From positions 16,133,631 through 16,197,630 of the forward strand of contig NC_133294.1 in NCBI RefSeq assembly GCF_005239225.2: a stretch of DNA of 64,000 nucleotides, read 5' to 3'. The DNA is from Populus alba. Taxonomy: Eukaryota > Streptophyta > Magnoliopsida > Malpighiales > Salicaceae. Both the position numbers and the translations under genes were made by a program. Below the pieces are notes generated by a model. That model was not told the DNA's origin. It saw nothing but the letters and a program-made list of their open reading frames with translations, and ran no database searches. Of the stretch, positions 44,261 to 57,691 are shown in pieces (the stretch's first letter is position 1; every line of letters begins with the position of its first letter).

Positions 44261-45590
44261 CCAGACTTGATCAATAAAGAGATGCTAGCTGTAACTAAGC
44301 ATTGGTAGTCGTCGATGGACAATGGGTTGAAGACAAATTACGTTGGGGGTGGGTTGGTCGAAACAACCGAGTCTCTTTGGAGAAATTCAGTTTGACAACG
44401 GCGAGATGATGGTGATGGTGACGGGGGTGACGGCGGAGGTGACGGCAGTAAATATTTGATTATTGGCACGGCAGAACACATCCTCAAGGGCTAATAAAAT
44501 TACATTAGGATATCAATTTTTTATTGGAGACAACTTTATTCTTCGTACTCATAAATTTGATTGCATCAGCAAGCTTTTGGCAAATATTTTAATGCTGAAG
44601 GATGCTCGATTGTATAAAAGATTGAACAAAATTTCTTTTTTGGAACGTGGAAGCCATCTTGATTGAAGGTGACTTAAAGGCGGCTTTTCTTCACCCTGTA
44701 AAGCATAGACTTCTTGGCTTCTTGCCCTGTGGTCACATTTGGGAATGCCAAGAAATTAGCTGGATCACTTGCCAGCATTATTAACATCACATTATTTCAC
44801 TTCCTATCATATTATTAAATCCGGCATATTCTGTACCTGATTTAAGGTTTGAATTACAAAATGGGTTAAGGTAATTTAAATTTCGTTTCAATTTAAAAAT
44901 AAAATAAAATGATGTACTTTTAATTTATTTTAAAAAATCAAAATAAATTTTAATCAGATTAATTGAGTCATGATTTAACTTATTGAATTAATTGAATTTT
45001 AACATATTATTAAGTTGATTTATTAGGTTAAGTTTAATATTACCGATTCCTCCTAATAAAACAGAAAAATGATTAATTTAATATGAAAAATTAAACCCTT
45101 TTTATTAAGTAAGTATTTTAAATAGAAAACGTTAGCTCCCGAATTATAAATGGCGGGAAAAGTTAAAAAGTCATTTTTTTTGTTTTTTGAACAGATGCTA
45201 AACCACTAGAGCAAATGGATTTTTGAAGATCCTATTCAAATTATAATTTTGGTGAATTATATATAAAAATGAAAATAGCAACAATTAATAAATTTTTGAA
45301 ATTTAGGTGTCTAAAATAATTATTTTCCTATACAAATTGATATATAATAATAATATAAGGAATAATAAAAAATTAATCCACCAGCGCATGTAAATTACTG
45401 TAAGTACCTAGGCAATATCTTTATTTCAAAATCTAGCCTTGACCCCCCTGTCTTAGTTCTTACACAAAAACGGTTACTTTTCCCAAACACGAAGACACAC
45501 CGACAAATCCACCTCTGACGCCTAACGCCAGACCCTCTCTGACATACCCCCGCGATCCGATGCGCTTTCCTTGCCACCTCATAGCTCTCC
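44261..45590. other. Spacer upstream of the BLTP3-like gene
   Basis: The stretch 44270-44790 is less AT-rich than its surroundings and has an open frame (44463-44666) with no recognisable domain; it may be a decayed exon or repeat. 44840-45400 is plain AT-rich DNA. Confidence 0.3.
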
Positions 45591-45591
45591 G

Positions 45592-45640
45592 CACGTGCCG
45601 CACCTCTCCGCACGTGCCAGCCAATATTCCCTCGCACGTG
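45592..45640 (+). promoter_or_regulatory. Cluster of three G-boxes (CACGTG) before the BLTP3-like gene
   Basis: CACGTG at 45592-45597, 45611-45616 and 45635-45640, each in the wider context CGCACGTGCC, within 49 bp and about 240-290 bp before the ATG at 45877. G-boxes bind bZIP (ABF, HY5) and bHLH (PIF, MYC) factors. A fourth CACGTG occurs at 45893 inside exon 1. Confidence 0.65.
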
Positions 45641-45876
45641 CCAGTTGCCAACCCCCACCCTCGCCTTCACTCTTCCACAGATTCCTCCAAAGCTACAGTA
45701 AGCCAAAGGAACCAATAAATCGATTGATCAACAGAATCCCTCCCTCAGCTTCACATTTCTTTTTGGTTCGATTTCTCAAAAATCGCTTCTCCTTCATGTT
45801 AACCTGACTCTTAGATCTAAATCTTTCATTTCGTAGTTGACGCCTCCACCACCATCATCAGCAGAAGCGTCAATCA

Positions 45877-48800
45877 ATGGAGTCGATACTGGCACGTGCG
45901 TTAGAGTACACGCTCAAGTACTGGCTCAAATCTTTCTCTAGAGATCAGTTTAAGCTTCATGGAAGGACCGTACAACTTTCCAATTTAGGTAACTTCTTAA
46001 TCGTATTAATTCTGGGAAGTTTAGTGTTTTTTTATTTATTTAGAGAGCAATCGCTAGCTGTTATGCTTCCATTTTTTTAGCAAGATTAAATCTGGAATTA
46101 CAAGTTTTTAGTCTGGTGAAGACTTCAAGAGATAAATTTTTGAATTTGATTTTTTTTTTTTTAATTTCATTTGGTTAGAATTAAATGGAGACGCTTTGCA
46201 CGCGAGTATGGGATTGCCGCCGGCGCTGAATGTAACAAAGGCGAAAGTAGGCAAATTCGAGATAATTGTAAGTAATTTTTCTTACTTGTTAATCTAATTA
46301 AATTTTGTGATTATTTTTTGATTAGCAGTTAATCTTAGTGGTTAAAAGAATTGAAAATGTTAATTTCTATGGGCTTAACTACATTTCGCTCCTCCCCCCC
46401 TTTTTATCTCAGCTTCCGTATGTAAGTAATGTACAAGTAGAACCGATTGTAATCCAGATTGATAAGCTGGATTTGGTTTTAGAGGAGAATAGTGAATCAG
46501 ATGCAAGCAGCGGTCCGAACAGGTAGTGTGATTTTCTGCGCGTTTAATTTATGAAGTGATGGTAATGCTGTTGGTTCGAAGTTAAAGATTGTTTTCATTT
46601 GCTTTTCAATTTTGCAGTGTGCATTCGTCTAGCAGTTCTAGCAAAGGTAGCGGATATGGATTTGCTGATAAGGTTAGGGGCGACATCTTGGGTTGAATTG
46701 CATTTTATTCGACCACGGCCTGTATTTTGGAAATCTAATTTTTCTCCAAGCCCTAGTTAGCCCTTAATTTTCTATATGAAAAGCCTGTTAATGGTTAGTA
46801 TGTAGTGAAATTGAAAAAGGATGTGCAAAAGAGTCTTTGTGGTTTGAAGGAGTGAGAGGAGATATATTGTGGAAACTAATCTCTTAAATACAAGACTGTT
46901 TTGAAGCTGAAACTTTTCTTGGGTGAATTCAACTATGAAATAACCTAGTAAGGCAGCTAATGAACAAGATATGTTTAAATCATGCCAAAGAAAGGGGTAT
47001 GAAGAAAGTGAGTTGGTATATACTAATTCCTTAACTTCAAACCAGTGTTTCCTGTATCAGAGCGTGCACACTCAGACAGTCTTTCCTTCTGGTAAAAAAA
47101 TGTTTTATGTGTAGTTAAAATGAAGGATTAGTAAAAAAGGAGCAATACCAACTTCCTTGATAAACATGGACTTTTGAAGTATATTGTAGTAACTGACTCA
47201 AATTCCAACATGTAAAAGAACATATTGGATTGATCTAGCTGCCTTCAATTATTTTGAATCTGACAATTAATGAATTCAGTTTTAATTTGACATGACCAGT
47301 ACAAGTCATGTATCTCTTGCTCTGCCAATACTTTCTGAGTTGTATGCACACATGTAATTTGTATTGCTATCAACCATATTTCAGAATCTATGTCTATGAG
47401 TTTGGGTGAAAGTGGCTATGCACCATGACAACCCAACAATTTTTCATCTATTTGTATTGTAGTTAATTCCTCGCAAAAGCCGTGTAGAAATTTGGATTCA
47501 ACAGTTTACTTTTATCATTACCAGATCGCGGATGGAATGACCATCCAGGTTTCCACTGTTAATCTTCTACTTGAAACACGTGGGGGTGCTCAACATGGGG
47601 GAGGGGCTACTTGGTAAGTTGTTGGCTTCTCCCACTTTATACAGACATTTGGGAATTAACTTTTCTGTTTGTGTACATGTACTGCTTTTCTCTTTGTTCA
47701 TAACTGCTGTAAGCCTTACACCGTATTCAATGTAAAATACTAGCTGTTTATTGATGTTTACATAGGGATCAGGTTTTTGTTTGAATTAACCTTAGCAGAA
47801 CGCTTGATAATTTACCGAAACCTAAAATGATACAGTATGTTGTTCCTTTTGTTTAAAAAACTTTGATGGATACTTATCTATATCTTGTCCATCTCCAGGG
47901 CTTCACCACTGGCATCAATTACTATACGCAACCTTTTATTATATACAACAAATGAAAACTGGCAGGTAATTTTGCCTTAGCCTCTTAGCTTCAAACTTTG
48001 ACCACTTTCTTTAGTTGCACCCTTATTGTGGTTTGGCATATATTACAGGTAGTAAACCTAAAGGAAGCACGCGACTTCTCCAATAACAAAAAGTTCATAT
48101 ATGTATTCAAGGTAATATACAAACTTTTGACAATACAGAGATGCACATCATTTTGTTATTGTGTATCTCAAGGGCTTTTCTACTGTTTGTGTCGGGGTGG
48201 GGTCTGTAATGTGCCTTATTTACTTTTATAGTGTGGGAGGTAGGACCGTAGGAGATATATGTGTCTTCTGCTTGCTGTATACGAAGCATCTGATCAATGA
48301 TGAATTCTTTCCTTGATAGAAACTTGAATGGGAATCTTTGTCTATTGATCTCCTGCCTCATCCTGATATGTTCGCCGATGCCAGTTTAGCATGTGCTCAG
48401 GAGGGAGCCTCCCGGAGAGATGATGATGGGGCAAAGCGAGTTTTCTTTGGTGGAGAACGTTTTCTGGAAGGAATATCTGGAGAGGCCTATGTAATGTGAA
48501 TCATAAGTTTTTAAGTAACTTTTTATGAGTTCTTTGCTCTAGATAGTAGGGCATTGTTATTGAGCATTTTCCAGTTTCACCTGTGCTTGTGCAGTGACTG
48601 GTCAAATATATTTCCTAACTTCTTAATTTTTACCAGATCACAATGCAGAGAACTGAACAAAACAGTCCACTCGGGCTTGAGGTTCAATTACACATTCCAG
48701 AAGCCATCTGTCCTGCATTGAGTGAACCAGGTATATTTTAAATGTTTACCACCCATCCATTTCTTATATACAGAATAAATGCTTCAAGTTGGTAACATAG

Positions 48801-51800
48801 TACTGTGTGAGCAGGACTACGTGCTCTTCTCCGCTTCATGACAGGGTTATATGTTTGTCTTAATAGAGGAGATGTGGATCTACAGTCTCAGCAGGTTTTT
48901 AGTTGTCCCTTTTTTTGCTCCATTCCCTAGCATTTTAAAGGTTAACATAACATAGATGAGTTAAAACTAAGTGCTTTATTTTCCTCTCTGAATCCCTGCA
49001 GCGATCTACAGAAGCAGCAGGGCGTTCTCTAGTCTCAATTGTTGTGGACCACATATTTCTCTGCATCAAAGATGCTGGTTTGTGTTCTTTTCTTTTTTGC
49101 TAGTGTTAATATTTAGTTGTGTTCTTCTATAAAAAATCAAGTAGCAAATTTTTACATTTTGTTCTTAAAATATGTCTGAATTGTGAATTTGATTTTCTTT
49201 TGCATTGTCCGGGTACAATACATGACATTTTCTTTCTTAAGTAAAGTAGCGTATCTTATGGGTACTTATCTTTTAGCCTTGCATCCACATGTGGGCTCCA
49301 TTTGTGGCCCAGAGTATGTGTAGAGGAGGGGATATGTAGCCAGAAATACAAGATAGTTCTCTTTCTTAGCTTGTGTTTTCCACCACTAGAAATTTGCTAA
49401 TGTTTCTAGTTTACTTGCAGAGTTCCAGCTCGAACTTTTGATGCAATCTCTTCTGTTTTCTCGGGTATTATCTCATTCCTTTTTAAAACGTGAACTTTGA
49501 AAGAACATTTTGTTCTTTTGTTGGTCCCATTTTCTTGTGAGTATTCATCTATCATGTAGGAACGTAAAACTGTGAGTATACTTAAGAATAACTTAGTTGC
49601 AGAGTTCCATGCATATGGTTTTACTCCAATCATAAGTAGTGTTAGGATAGAACTTCAGCCTTCTAGAACTGAGTATTATCTATTTTGCTTCTCAAGTAAC
49701 CTAAGAATAACTTATATCTGATTGTGCATGAGCATGTGATTTTTAACTCTCAAAACTATCAAATGATGTAGCTGGAAATAAGGTGAGCCTAATATTTTAT
49801 TTTGAAAGACACTATTCTTTTGAAATTTTGTCTTAAAAAGGCAAAAACTTTAAATAAGACTCTGCTGTGACATGGACTGGAGCTATTCTATTTGACAAGT
49901 AATAGTGAGTTCTAATGATATTATTCTATTTGGCATTACCTATTTTAGAAGCTACGAGTCTTAGATTCTTGAGCATTTTGTGTTCTCTGTGCTTCCATGT
50001 ATTTCTGTTACAAATTTAGCATTCTGAGATCTCATGCTGGGATGGATTTTCCATGCATTGAAATGATTTAGCATTCTGAGATCTCATGCTGGGATGGATT
50101 TTCCATGCATGGTGACATGATTTAGCATTCTGAGATCTCATACTGGGATTGATTTTCCAGGCCACAGTTTCTGATGGAAAAATTGCCAGTAATCTGACTA
50201 AGGTTATGCTTGGTGGAATGTTCTTGAGGTAAAGTTCATACTCTTCTTTGTCATAGTTTGACACCGGTAAATAACTTGTTAATTCTCATTCAAATAATCT
50301 GTTCTTGCTTTGAATAGCACTCTGGTCTGGCCTTTTATTTTGTTGTATGCTGTTGTTCGAAGTATTAGCATTTATGCCGGTGGCATTCCTTTGTTGTGTT
50401 TCACTACACATAACAGCATACACATATCATACAAAAAAATCTTACAAACTAGAGATGTGTCATCTCACTTGTACTTGTGATGTCATTTTGGATTAATATC
50501 CTGTATAAAAATTGTTTTTATAGACCTTCTCCTTTTCAATTTGACTAGTCAGAGAGTAGTTTCTGTATGATTGGCCATCTTTACATTATGATGCAGTGGT
50601 GGAATGGATCACACCCTGACCAGTTGGGATTGAATCTTGGTTTAGTCAATATGATTATCATGGGTTGTCGTTAACAGCCAAGATTTGTACACAAATATAT
50701 GAATTCTCACACTTGATAGGACATATGAAAATATTGTTACTGACAAGTAATAATCTGATGTGGGATGCCATGAGATTCAGATTTATAGTTGTTGAAGAAT
50801 GGCCAGTGCAACTAGTTTTTATTTCCTCATGCCCTTTTTCTTTTTTCTAAATTCTTTCGCACGATTAATTTTAGATTAGATAAAAAAATGGCCTTCTTTG
50901 GGCAACAAGGACTTGATTTTGAGTTGATTTTATCATTCGTAACTGAGATTTAATGACTTGTAAATTGCTGGAATGTAGGGATACCTTCTCACGTCCTCCT
51001 TGCACTTTAGTGCAACCATCCATGCAGGCCATCAAAGAAAATGATGGGCAGATTCCTGACTTTGGTACTATTCAATCAAATGAATGCATTTCTAGTTAGG
51101 ACTGAAGATAAAGTAATTAAAGTTGATCTTGCCTATTCAATTGTCTTCACAGCAAAGAATTTTTGCCCTCCTATATATCCTCTGGGAGACCACCAGTGGA
51201 AGACAAATGTTGGTATTCCTTTGATATGTCTCCACTCTCTTCAGCTCAAGCCCTCTCCAGTCCCACCATGTTTTGCTTCGCAAACAGTTATTGCTTGCCA
51301 GCCTCTTATGGTATGCATTGATAATCTCAGTATTTGATGTTTTTCTTCCTTTTATACTCTCTTCTAATAATTGTTTCTCTATTTTGCTTAGATTCACCTT
51401 CAGGAAGAATCGTGTTTGAGGATAACTTCCTTCTTAGCTGATGGCATTGCTGTCAATCCTGGGGATATTTTACCTGATTTTTCAGTAAATTCCGTGGTAT
51501 TTGTTCTCAAGGAATTAGATGTTATTGTTCCATTGGATGTGAGTCATTCACACAATCCAGCTGACAATGGGAACTATACTGTCCACAATGCCTTTGCTGG
51601 AGCAAGGCTTCATATTGAAAATTTGTTCTTCTCAGAGTCGCCAAAACTAAAACTCAGACTACTGAACCTTGAGAAAGATCCTGCTTGCTTTTGTCTTTGG
51701 GATGGTCAACCAATTGATGCTAGCCAGAAGAAATGGACTACTGGAGCATCGCATCTTACTCTATCTCTGGAAACATCTTCCAGCTTAAATGGGACGCTGA

Positions 51801-54681
51801 ATTTGAATGGGATGACCTCTGGCTTATGGAGATGTGTTGAGCTACAAGATGCTTCTGTGGAGGTTGCCATGATATCAGCTGATGGGGGTCCATTAACAAA
51901 TGTTCCTCCCCCCGGCGGTACTGTCAGAGTTGGTGTTGCTTGTCAACAATATTTTTCCAACACTTCTGTTGAGCAGTTATTCTTCGTCCTTGATCTTTAT
52001 GCACACCTTGGCAGAGTTAGTGAAACGATTGCCTCAGTTGGTAAGAATAGGAGACAGAAGATAAATAGGAATGAATCTTCAGGTGTTAGGCTAATGGATA
52101 AGGTTCCCTGTGACACTGCAGTAAGCTTAGCAGTGAAGGAACTACGACTTCGATTTTTAGAATCTTCCGCCTCAGATATTGAGGGAATGCCTCTGGTTCA
52201 ATTTATTGGGGAAGATCTTTTCATAAAAGTTGCTCATAGAACCCTCGGCGGTGCCATTGCCATCTCATCCTCTATATGCTGGCAGAGTGTTGAGGTGGAC
52301 TGTGTAGAGACCGAGGGAAGCTTGGCATATGAAAATGGCACACAAACAAGTTCTGTTGAAAATGGATGTCTTGTAGCTGCAAATGGTTATCCTCAACTAA
52401 GAGCTGTGTTTTGGGTGCATAATGGACACAAATATCAAGCAAACGGTATTACTCGCACAATCCCGTTTCTAGACACAAGCATGGTGCATGTGATTCCATT
52501 AAGCGAATTGGATCGAGAGTGCCACAGTTTAAGTGTTTCTGCCTGTATATCTGGTGTTCGCCTGGGTGGAGGAATGAACTATGCTGAAGCTCTTCTCCAT
52601 CGGTTTGGAGTATTGGGGCCTGATGGTGGTCCAGGTGAGGGGCTTTCTAAAGGATTAGAAAATTTATCGACTGGGCCACTGTCTAAACTTTTTAAAGGGT
52701 CGCCTCTTATTGATAATCTAAAAGAAGGTATGTCACAACATTTATAATTGTTTGGTCATTACCATGCAGTACTGCTTAGGTTCTGTTCCAGTTTCTACTG
52801 TGTTTGCTTCTATCTTATCTCTTCATCTATTCTACAGATGCAAGTCCAGTAGATGGAAAAGATGGAGTCGTACACCTAGGAATACCTGATGATGTGGATG
52901 TGTGCATAGAATTCAAAGACTGGTTATTTGCTCTTGAAGGTGCACAGGAGATGGCAGATAGGTGGTGTTTTTACAATCATGAAGATGTGGGGAGAGAAGA
53001 GAGGTGTTGGCACACATCTTTCCAAAGTTTGCTGGTAAAAGCTAAAAGTGGTCCGAAGAAAGAGCGAAATGGAAAAGGAAAACTGAAATATCCCGTGGAA
53101 TTAGTTACGGTAAGGAACTCGCCCCCCCCCCCCCACGTATCTAATGATAATTTTAGTCTTGCAAAGCTGCAAATAGCTTTACTTATCTAGTGTGGTTTTA
53201 CTCCTTTGTATAACTTAGTTTACATGCTTGCTAATTCTGTCAGCTTTTACCTATATTATAGAGACTTGCTAGTACTCTGGGTTATCCCTGCATGCTATTG
53301 CCTAGACACATATCTGCTGTCATGTAGCTTCATTTTTAGCAGGTCTCTTTTAGAGGATTTATAAGATTTTGGTTAGCGATACTTGGTCCCCAGCTGAGAG
53401 TAGTGATTTACTTTTGGCTATTTTGTAAATTTAGGCTTTTGCTTAAATGCAGCACTGCTCACGTCCTAGGTTTAAAAAGCATGTAGGATTGAGGGTTGAG
53501 ACTCAGATTAAGAAGTGGATGATGTGTCTTATGCTTTCTATGGTTCTTAGATATCTGGGGCTGATTAGGCTGTATGTGTGGATTGGTTTTCAGTTTATGT
53601 GGATCTTATTTCTCTACCTTGGTATTTTTTAACACGGTGGGATGGTGCTTGTAGGTTGGGGTGGAAGGCTTGCAGACATTGAAACCACAGGGAAAAAAGG
53701 GTGTGTCTATGCCTGCAAATGGGATAAAGGAAGTTGTGGAGACATCTGGAGGAGTAAATCTTGAAGTTTGTATGGTGGCATCGGAGGAAAACATTGATGA
53801 TGAGATGGCCAATTGGGCCATGGAAAACTTGAAATTTTCTGTCAAGCAACCGGTAATGAAATAGAAACTTTTATAATATTTGATCAGCGGCTCTTACCAT
53901 AAATGAAACATGACATTTCATACTTCATTCCTTGTAGATTGAGGCTGTTGTGACCAAAGATGAGCTCCAGCACCTTGCTTTGTTGTGCAAGTCTGAAGTT
54001 GATGCGATGGGTCGGATAGCTGCTGGTGTCCTGAAGCTACTCAAGCTTGAAGGGTCCATTGGCCAGGCAGCCATAGACCAACTTAGCAACCTTGGTACAG
54101 TTTGATTGTTTTTAATGAACTTGTCAATACTGCCACGCACTTTTTTTAAAGTACTGTCCGATAATAAGCTGTGTACCTGAAACAGGTAATGTGTGTAGAC
54201 TTGCATCATTTTTTTTTCAATCACAACCTAATTGCCCCTATCCTTTTTCATTGAGTTCCACTAGAGGAATTTATGATTAAACTTCCTTGAGTTGAACTTC
54301 TCTTCTGTTTGTGGCTTAGATATTTGCTTATTTCATCTTTTTGTGAGGCTTGGAATTTATCAATTTATTATGCTTGCAGGAAGTGAGGGCTTCGACAAGA
54401 TTTTCACCCCGGACAAGTTCAGAAAGGGTACTAGTCCTGCCAGTACCCCTTTCTCTCCATCACCACATATTATTAATGAAAGCCCCCGAAGAACAACCGT
54501 GGAATCAACAGTAGCTTCACTTGAGGAAGCAGTTTTGGACTCACAGGCCAAATTGGCTGCCCTTTTTACTGATTTATCTAGTTCAGAATCCTCCACACAG
54601 CATCTTGCTGATATTAAACAACTCGGCCAGAAGCTTGAAAGCATTCAGAGTTTGGTGATGCAATTACGGACCAGAATTTAA
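45877..54681 (+). CDS. Bridge-like lipid-transfer protein, chorein-N family (BLTP3/UHRF1BP1-like), 20 exons
   Basis: Twenty exons close in phase to 1208 aa: 45877-45988, 46179-46267, 46413-46522, 46618-46672, 47525-47613, 47899-47965, 48049-48111, 48320-48490, 48637-48730, 48815-48894, 49002-49077, 49421-49464, 50161-50228, 50979-51064, 51153-51310, 51392-52727, 52838-53109, 53655-53852, 53938-54094, 54380-54681. The N-terminus (MESILARALEYTLKYWLKSFSRDQFKLHGRTVQLSNLELNG in outline) is the chorein/VPS13 N-domain; its layout matches BLTP3 (SHIP164), a short member of the rod-like proteins that carry lipids between membranes through a hydrophobic groove. The middle, mostly in the 1336-bp exon 16, is predicted all-beta. 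The C-terminus ends in a Ser/Pro linker and a coiled coil (ESTVASLEEAVLDSQAKLAAL..). An Arabidopsis homologue is At3g20720 (from memory). No membrane segments are seen. Cargo and membranes in plants are not known to me. The promoter has three G-boxes; AATAAA at about 54843 is a likely poly(A) signal. Confidence 0.9.
50015..50160 (+). repeat. Threefold tandem repeat of a splice-acceptor region (52-54 bp units)
   Basis: Units begin at 50015, 50067 and 50121 with TTTAGCATTCTGAGATCTCA and end in GATTTTCCA. In the third unit the next base makes CAG and is the acceptor used before exon 13 (50161); in the first two it is CAT. The units are over 90 percent alike. Confidence 0.92.
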
Positions 54682-57013
54682 ACCATCTCCTATTAGTATA
54701 GCGATTCTTTCATGTATATATTATAGGTATGGATGCATGGTGAGTATTGCAATGAGGCAAAATGGAAAATTTTTCATTTGTTGTAAAAAATTTTGTATCC
54801 TAATAGTTGAAAGTTACCATATAAGTTATGGTTTCAAAGTTTAAATAAACATGTTTTGTGCTTCACTTCACAATCATTTCTGGTGGGTTTTTCTGCCATG
54901 ACAAGTTTATATCTTGACAGCGTAACCCTAATGGTTTGGAGAACTGATAGAAGCATTTAGCCGGTTTACTTTTTAGAAGGTGACTCCTGCGGAAATCTGG
55001 AGTGCTCATCTGCCATCAGGGTTGCTAAAATGTACACTAGTTTGGTCTGAATTTCAGTGTTTTTCACTCTGCAATGGTCTTCGATCAGCAAATAAAGCTA
55101 GAATTTGTGTTCTTAATGATGGGTAAAAACTTCTATGGGATACAATCTTCGCTAATCTTCGCTCCTATTTACGATTGCTGTAAGCTTGCTCAGACGACTT
55201 CTGTTTGTTTACTTCCTGGTTCGGCTCGTGGTTATGCTTCCATCCCACATCTATTGGGAAGCAAAAAACTGTTGTTCTTCATTAACTTTCACTGAAGATG
55301 TAAACCATGCTCTGATACCGAGCAGAAAAAAATGAACTAGCAAGCTATCCAAGCCAAAATATGCCTGCCATGTAGCTGGCGATGAGAAATTCAGTTAGAA
55401 GCTCGAAAATATGCAAAGGTCAAGTGATGAAATTCATGTGTAAAACTGAGTTAAATTGTGTCGTTTAGGTATGTACAGTGAGTGTTGCAATGAAGCAGAC
55501 ATGAAAGGCTGTACATTTCTTGCAAAAAACTTTCTGTCCTGTAGACGTGAAACTCTGTTCGAATTCTAAACAAACATGAATGTTGTTCGTGATGGGATGT
55601 ATCCGAATTCTTCTATGTGGGCTTGGCAGCTGCTCAAAAGATAAGCCCCGCACAACTAGGATGCGACAGTCCTGGCCCAAGAGAAAGGCTTACTCCGCGA
55701 AGCTGAATGGCAAGAGTGGGGACTTTTCTTCTATAGATAAACCCAGAATGAAGGTGGTTTAAGGAGAAAAAATAAAAATAAAATAATGATAACAAATAAA
55801 GAAATTAAGAAAAATGCTGTGTCTAGGGAATGCCAATCTTTGAATATGTTGTTGGAATGCAGCCCTTGCTTAATGCATCTTGCCGGGAGTCCAAATTGAT
55901 AATATCAACATGTCAAGAACATATTTCCTAATTTTTATTTTATTCTCCATATGATATCATGGCATGAAACCTTGTTATGTTGTTTGCTTTATAGCAGGGT
56001 AGGGGTTGGAATTATAGTAGTAGTGATTTTTTAAAATGTTTTTTATTTAAAAATATATTGAAATAATATTTTTTTATTATTTAAAATTTATTTTTAATAT
56101 CAACGTATTAAAATGATCTAAAATTAAAAAAAATTTAATTTTTTTAAAAATATTTTCAAAAAATTTTAAAATTATTTTTTAAACGCAGAAACAAATATAA
56201 TTATTCTAAAAATGAAGCGTTGATAAAATTAAATTTAATATATTTTTTATAACTTGTTGGAAAATTTAGAATAATTAATATCATAAAACTAAATTTTTTT
56301 CTTGAGAAAAAATAGTTTTCTTTGCGTTTTTTCCCTAAAAAATTTAAGTGTTATAAGTTATTATCACAATTCAACAAGGAAATAAAGTTTTCATATATAT
56401 TTCTTTTCACCTTCTCAAAACTATTTCCTTAACTTCTTATAAATAATTGCCATCGAAAACCATATTGTATGGGGAAAAAATATATACTCACAAAGACATA
56501 AGTGAAAAAAGAAAGTAAAATTACTCTTAAAATAGAGTAAGGTTAAACAAAAAAGTTTCTAGTGTGAATTACAAAAGCTTGCAATAAAAAAAACATAATA
56601 ATTAAATCCAGCTTGACTTATTATTATTTAGCTTAAAGCATAGGTTATAAATTGTTGTTTAAATTTAAATAACATCGTTCAATTATTTAAGTTAAAATAA
56701 AATTGTTTTACTTTTTTTTTTTTTTAAATATCAAATTGAGTTATGATGAGCTCTTGTATTAATTCATTAGGTCGACTAAAATAATTTTAGGTTACTTTTT
56801 TTTAATACATAGTCTAGGTCAGGAGTGGATTGGCTAAATCTAGGATAAAAGTCAAATTCGAGTTTAATAACAGTTAAAAAAAAAAAAAAAAACTGTTGTA
56901 TTTCCGGATATTTTGCAAATATCTTTCTTTTATTGCTCACATAATTAATTTATCCAACAAAATACTAATAGCTGACCTTATCTTCTTCCGTTCACTTTTG
57001 CTTCAGAGCACCT
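54682..57013. other. 3' region of the BLTP3-like gene and spacer
   Basis: The 3' UTR runs to about 54860. A diverged copy of it lies at about 55462-55600 (shared 'taggtatg', 'gtgagt(a/g)ttgcaatga', 'ttttgtatcctaatag' or its variant). A short open frame at 55580-55762 has no recognisable domain. A MITE-like core is at 56025-56170; 56180-57000 is AT-rich with nothing recognised. Confidence 0.45.
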
Positions 57014-57691
57014 ATGGCTTCCACTCTCCTTCACTCTCTCTCATTTCCAAACCCACTTTGCCTAAATCAACTCTACCAAAGCCAAAGCCAAACCCCTACA
57101 ATCCCATCAACATCACCATTTAAGAAAGACCAACACTCTCACTTCTTCTCCATCAAATGCACATCGTCAAACTCAGCTCCATTAACAGAACCTGATGACA
57201 ATGAGTCCCCATTCCCGCCTCCAGTTTCCACAACCCTAAACAACTCAGACTACCCTATCGAAAAGCGAAGAAGATCTCAAATAATCCGAGACAGAAAGGC
57301 CAAAACAGACCTTGTGAAAGGTGAGCCTCCAAACTATGAAGTGGGGTGGAAGAGAACGAAGGAGATAAAGCTTGAGAAGCCAGTAGGGTACGTGATAATG
57401 GATTTTTTGGACAAGTTGGTGGAGCTGATGGATAAAGAGTTTGGTTCAACTGCGCTTTTGGCTAAGGTTGGTGAAATAGTGGCGGAGAGAGCGAGGGAAG
57501 AAGCTGAAGTCTTGAGAGATGAAGGGAAAGTGGAGGATAGAATGGTGACGGAGTTGTTCAGAGTTTTGAAGTTGATGGAGATGGATTTGGCAATGGTTAA
57601 AGCAGCTGTTAAAGAAGAGACTTTGAATGAGAGGCTTGAGCAGGCTAAGGCAAGGTGTAGACAAGCAATACTTGTCGCTAATTCTTTTTGA
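57014..57691 (+). CDS. Plastid-targeted helical protein of unknown function
   Basis: Intronless, 225 aa. The first 50 or so residues (MASTLLHSLSFPNP..FSIKCTSS) look like a chloroplast transit peptide with likely cleavage near IKC. After a Pro/Ser-rich linker comes a basic stretch (EKRRRSQIIRDRKAKTDLVKGEPPNYEVGWKRTKEI) and then a long, charged, alpha-helical C-terminus (ELMDKEFGSTALLAKVGEI, then DRMVTELFRVLKLMEMDLAMVKAA) ending ARCRQAILVANSF. I recognise it as a conserved green-plant protein type but cannot name its function. There are no membrane segments, zinc sites or enzyme motifs. The opposite-strand frames over the same DNA are shadows. Confidence 0.8.
   Translation: MASTLLHSLSFPNPLCLNQLYQSQSQTPTIPSTSPFKKDQHSHFFSIKCTSSNSAPLTEPDDNESPFPPPVSTTLNNSDYPIEKRRRSQIIRDRKAKTDLVKGEPPNYEVGWKRTKEIKLEKPVGYVIMDFLDKLVELMDKEFGSTALLAKVGEIVAERAREEAEVLRDEGKVEDRMVTELFRVLKLMEMDLAMVKAAVKEETLNERLEQAKARCRQAILVANSF

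Noticed and set aside
44463..44666. 67-codon open frame
   Set aside because: No recognisable motif and no flanking splice or promoter signals.
51041..51337. 98-codon frame covering parts of exons 14 and 15 of the BLTP3-like gene
   Set aside because: It reads through an intron; phase and protein continuity support the spliced version.
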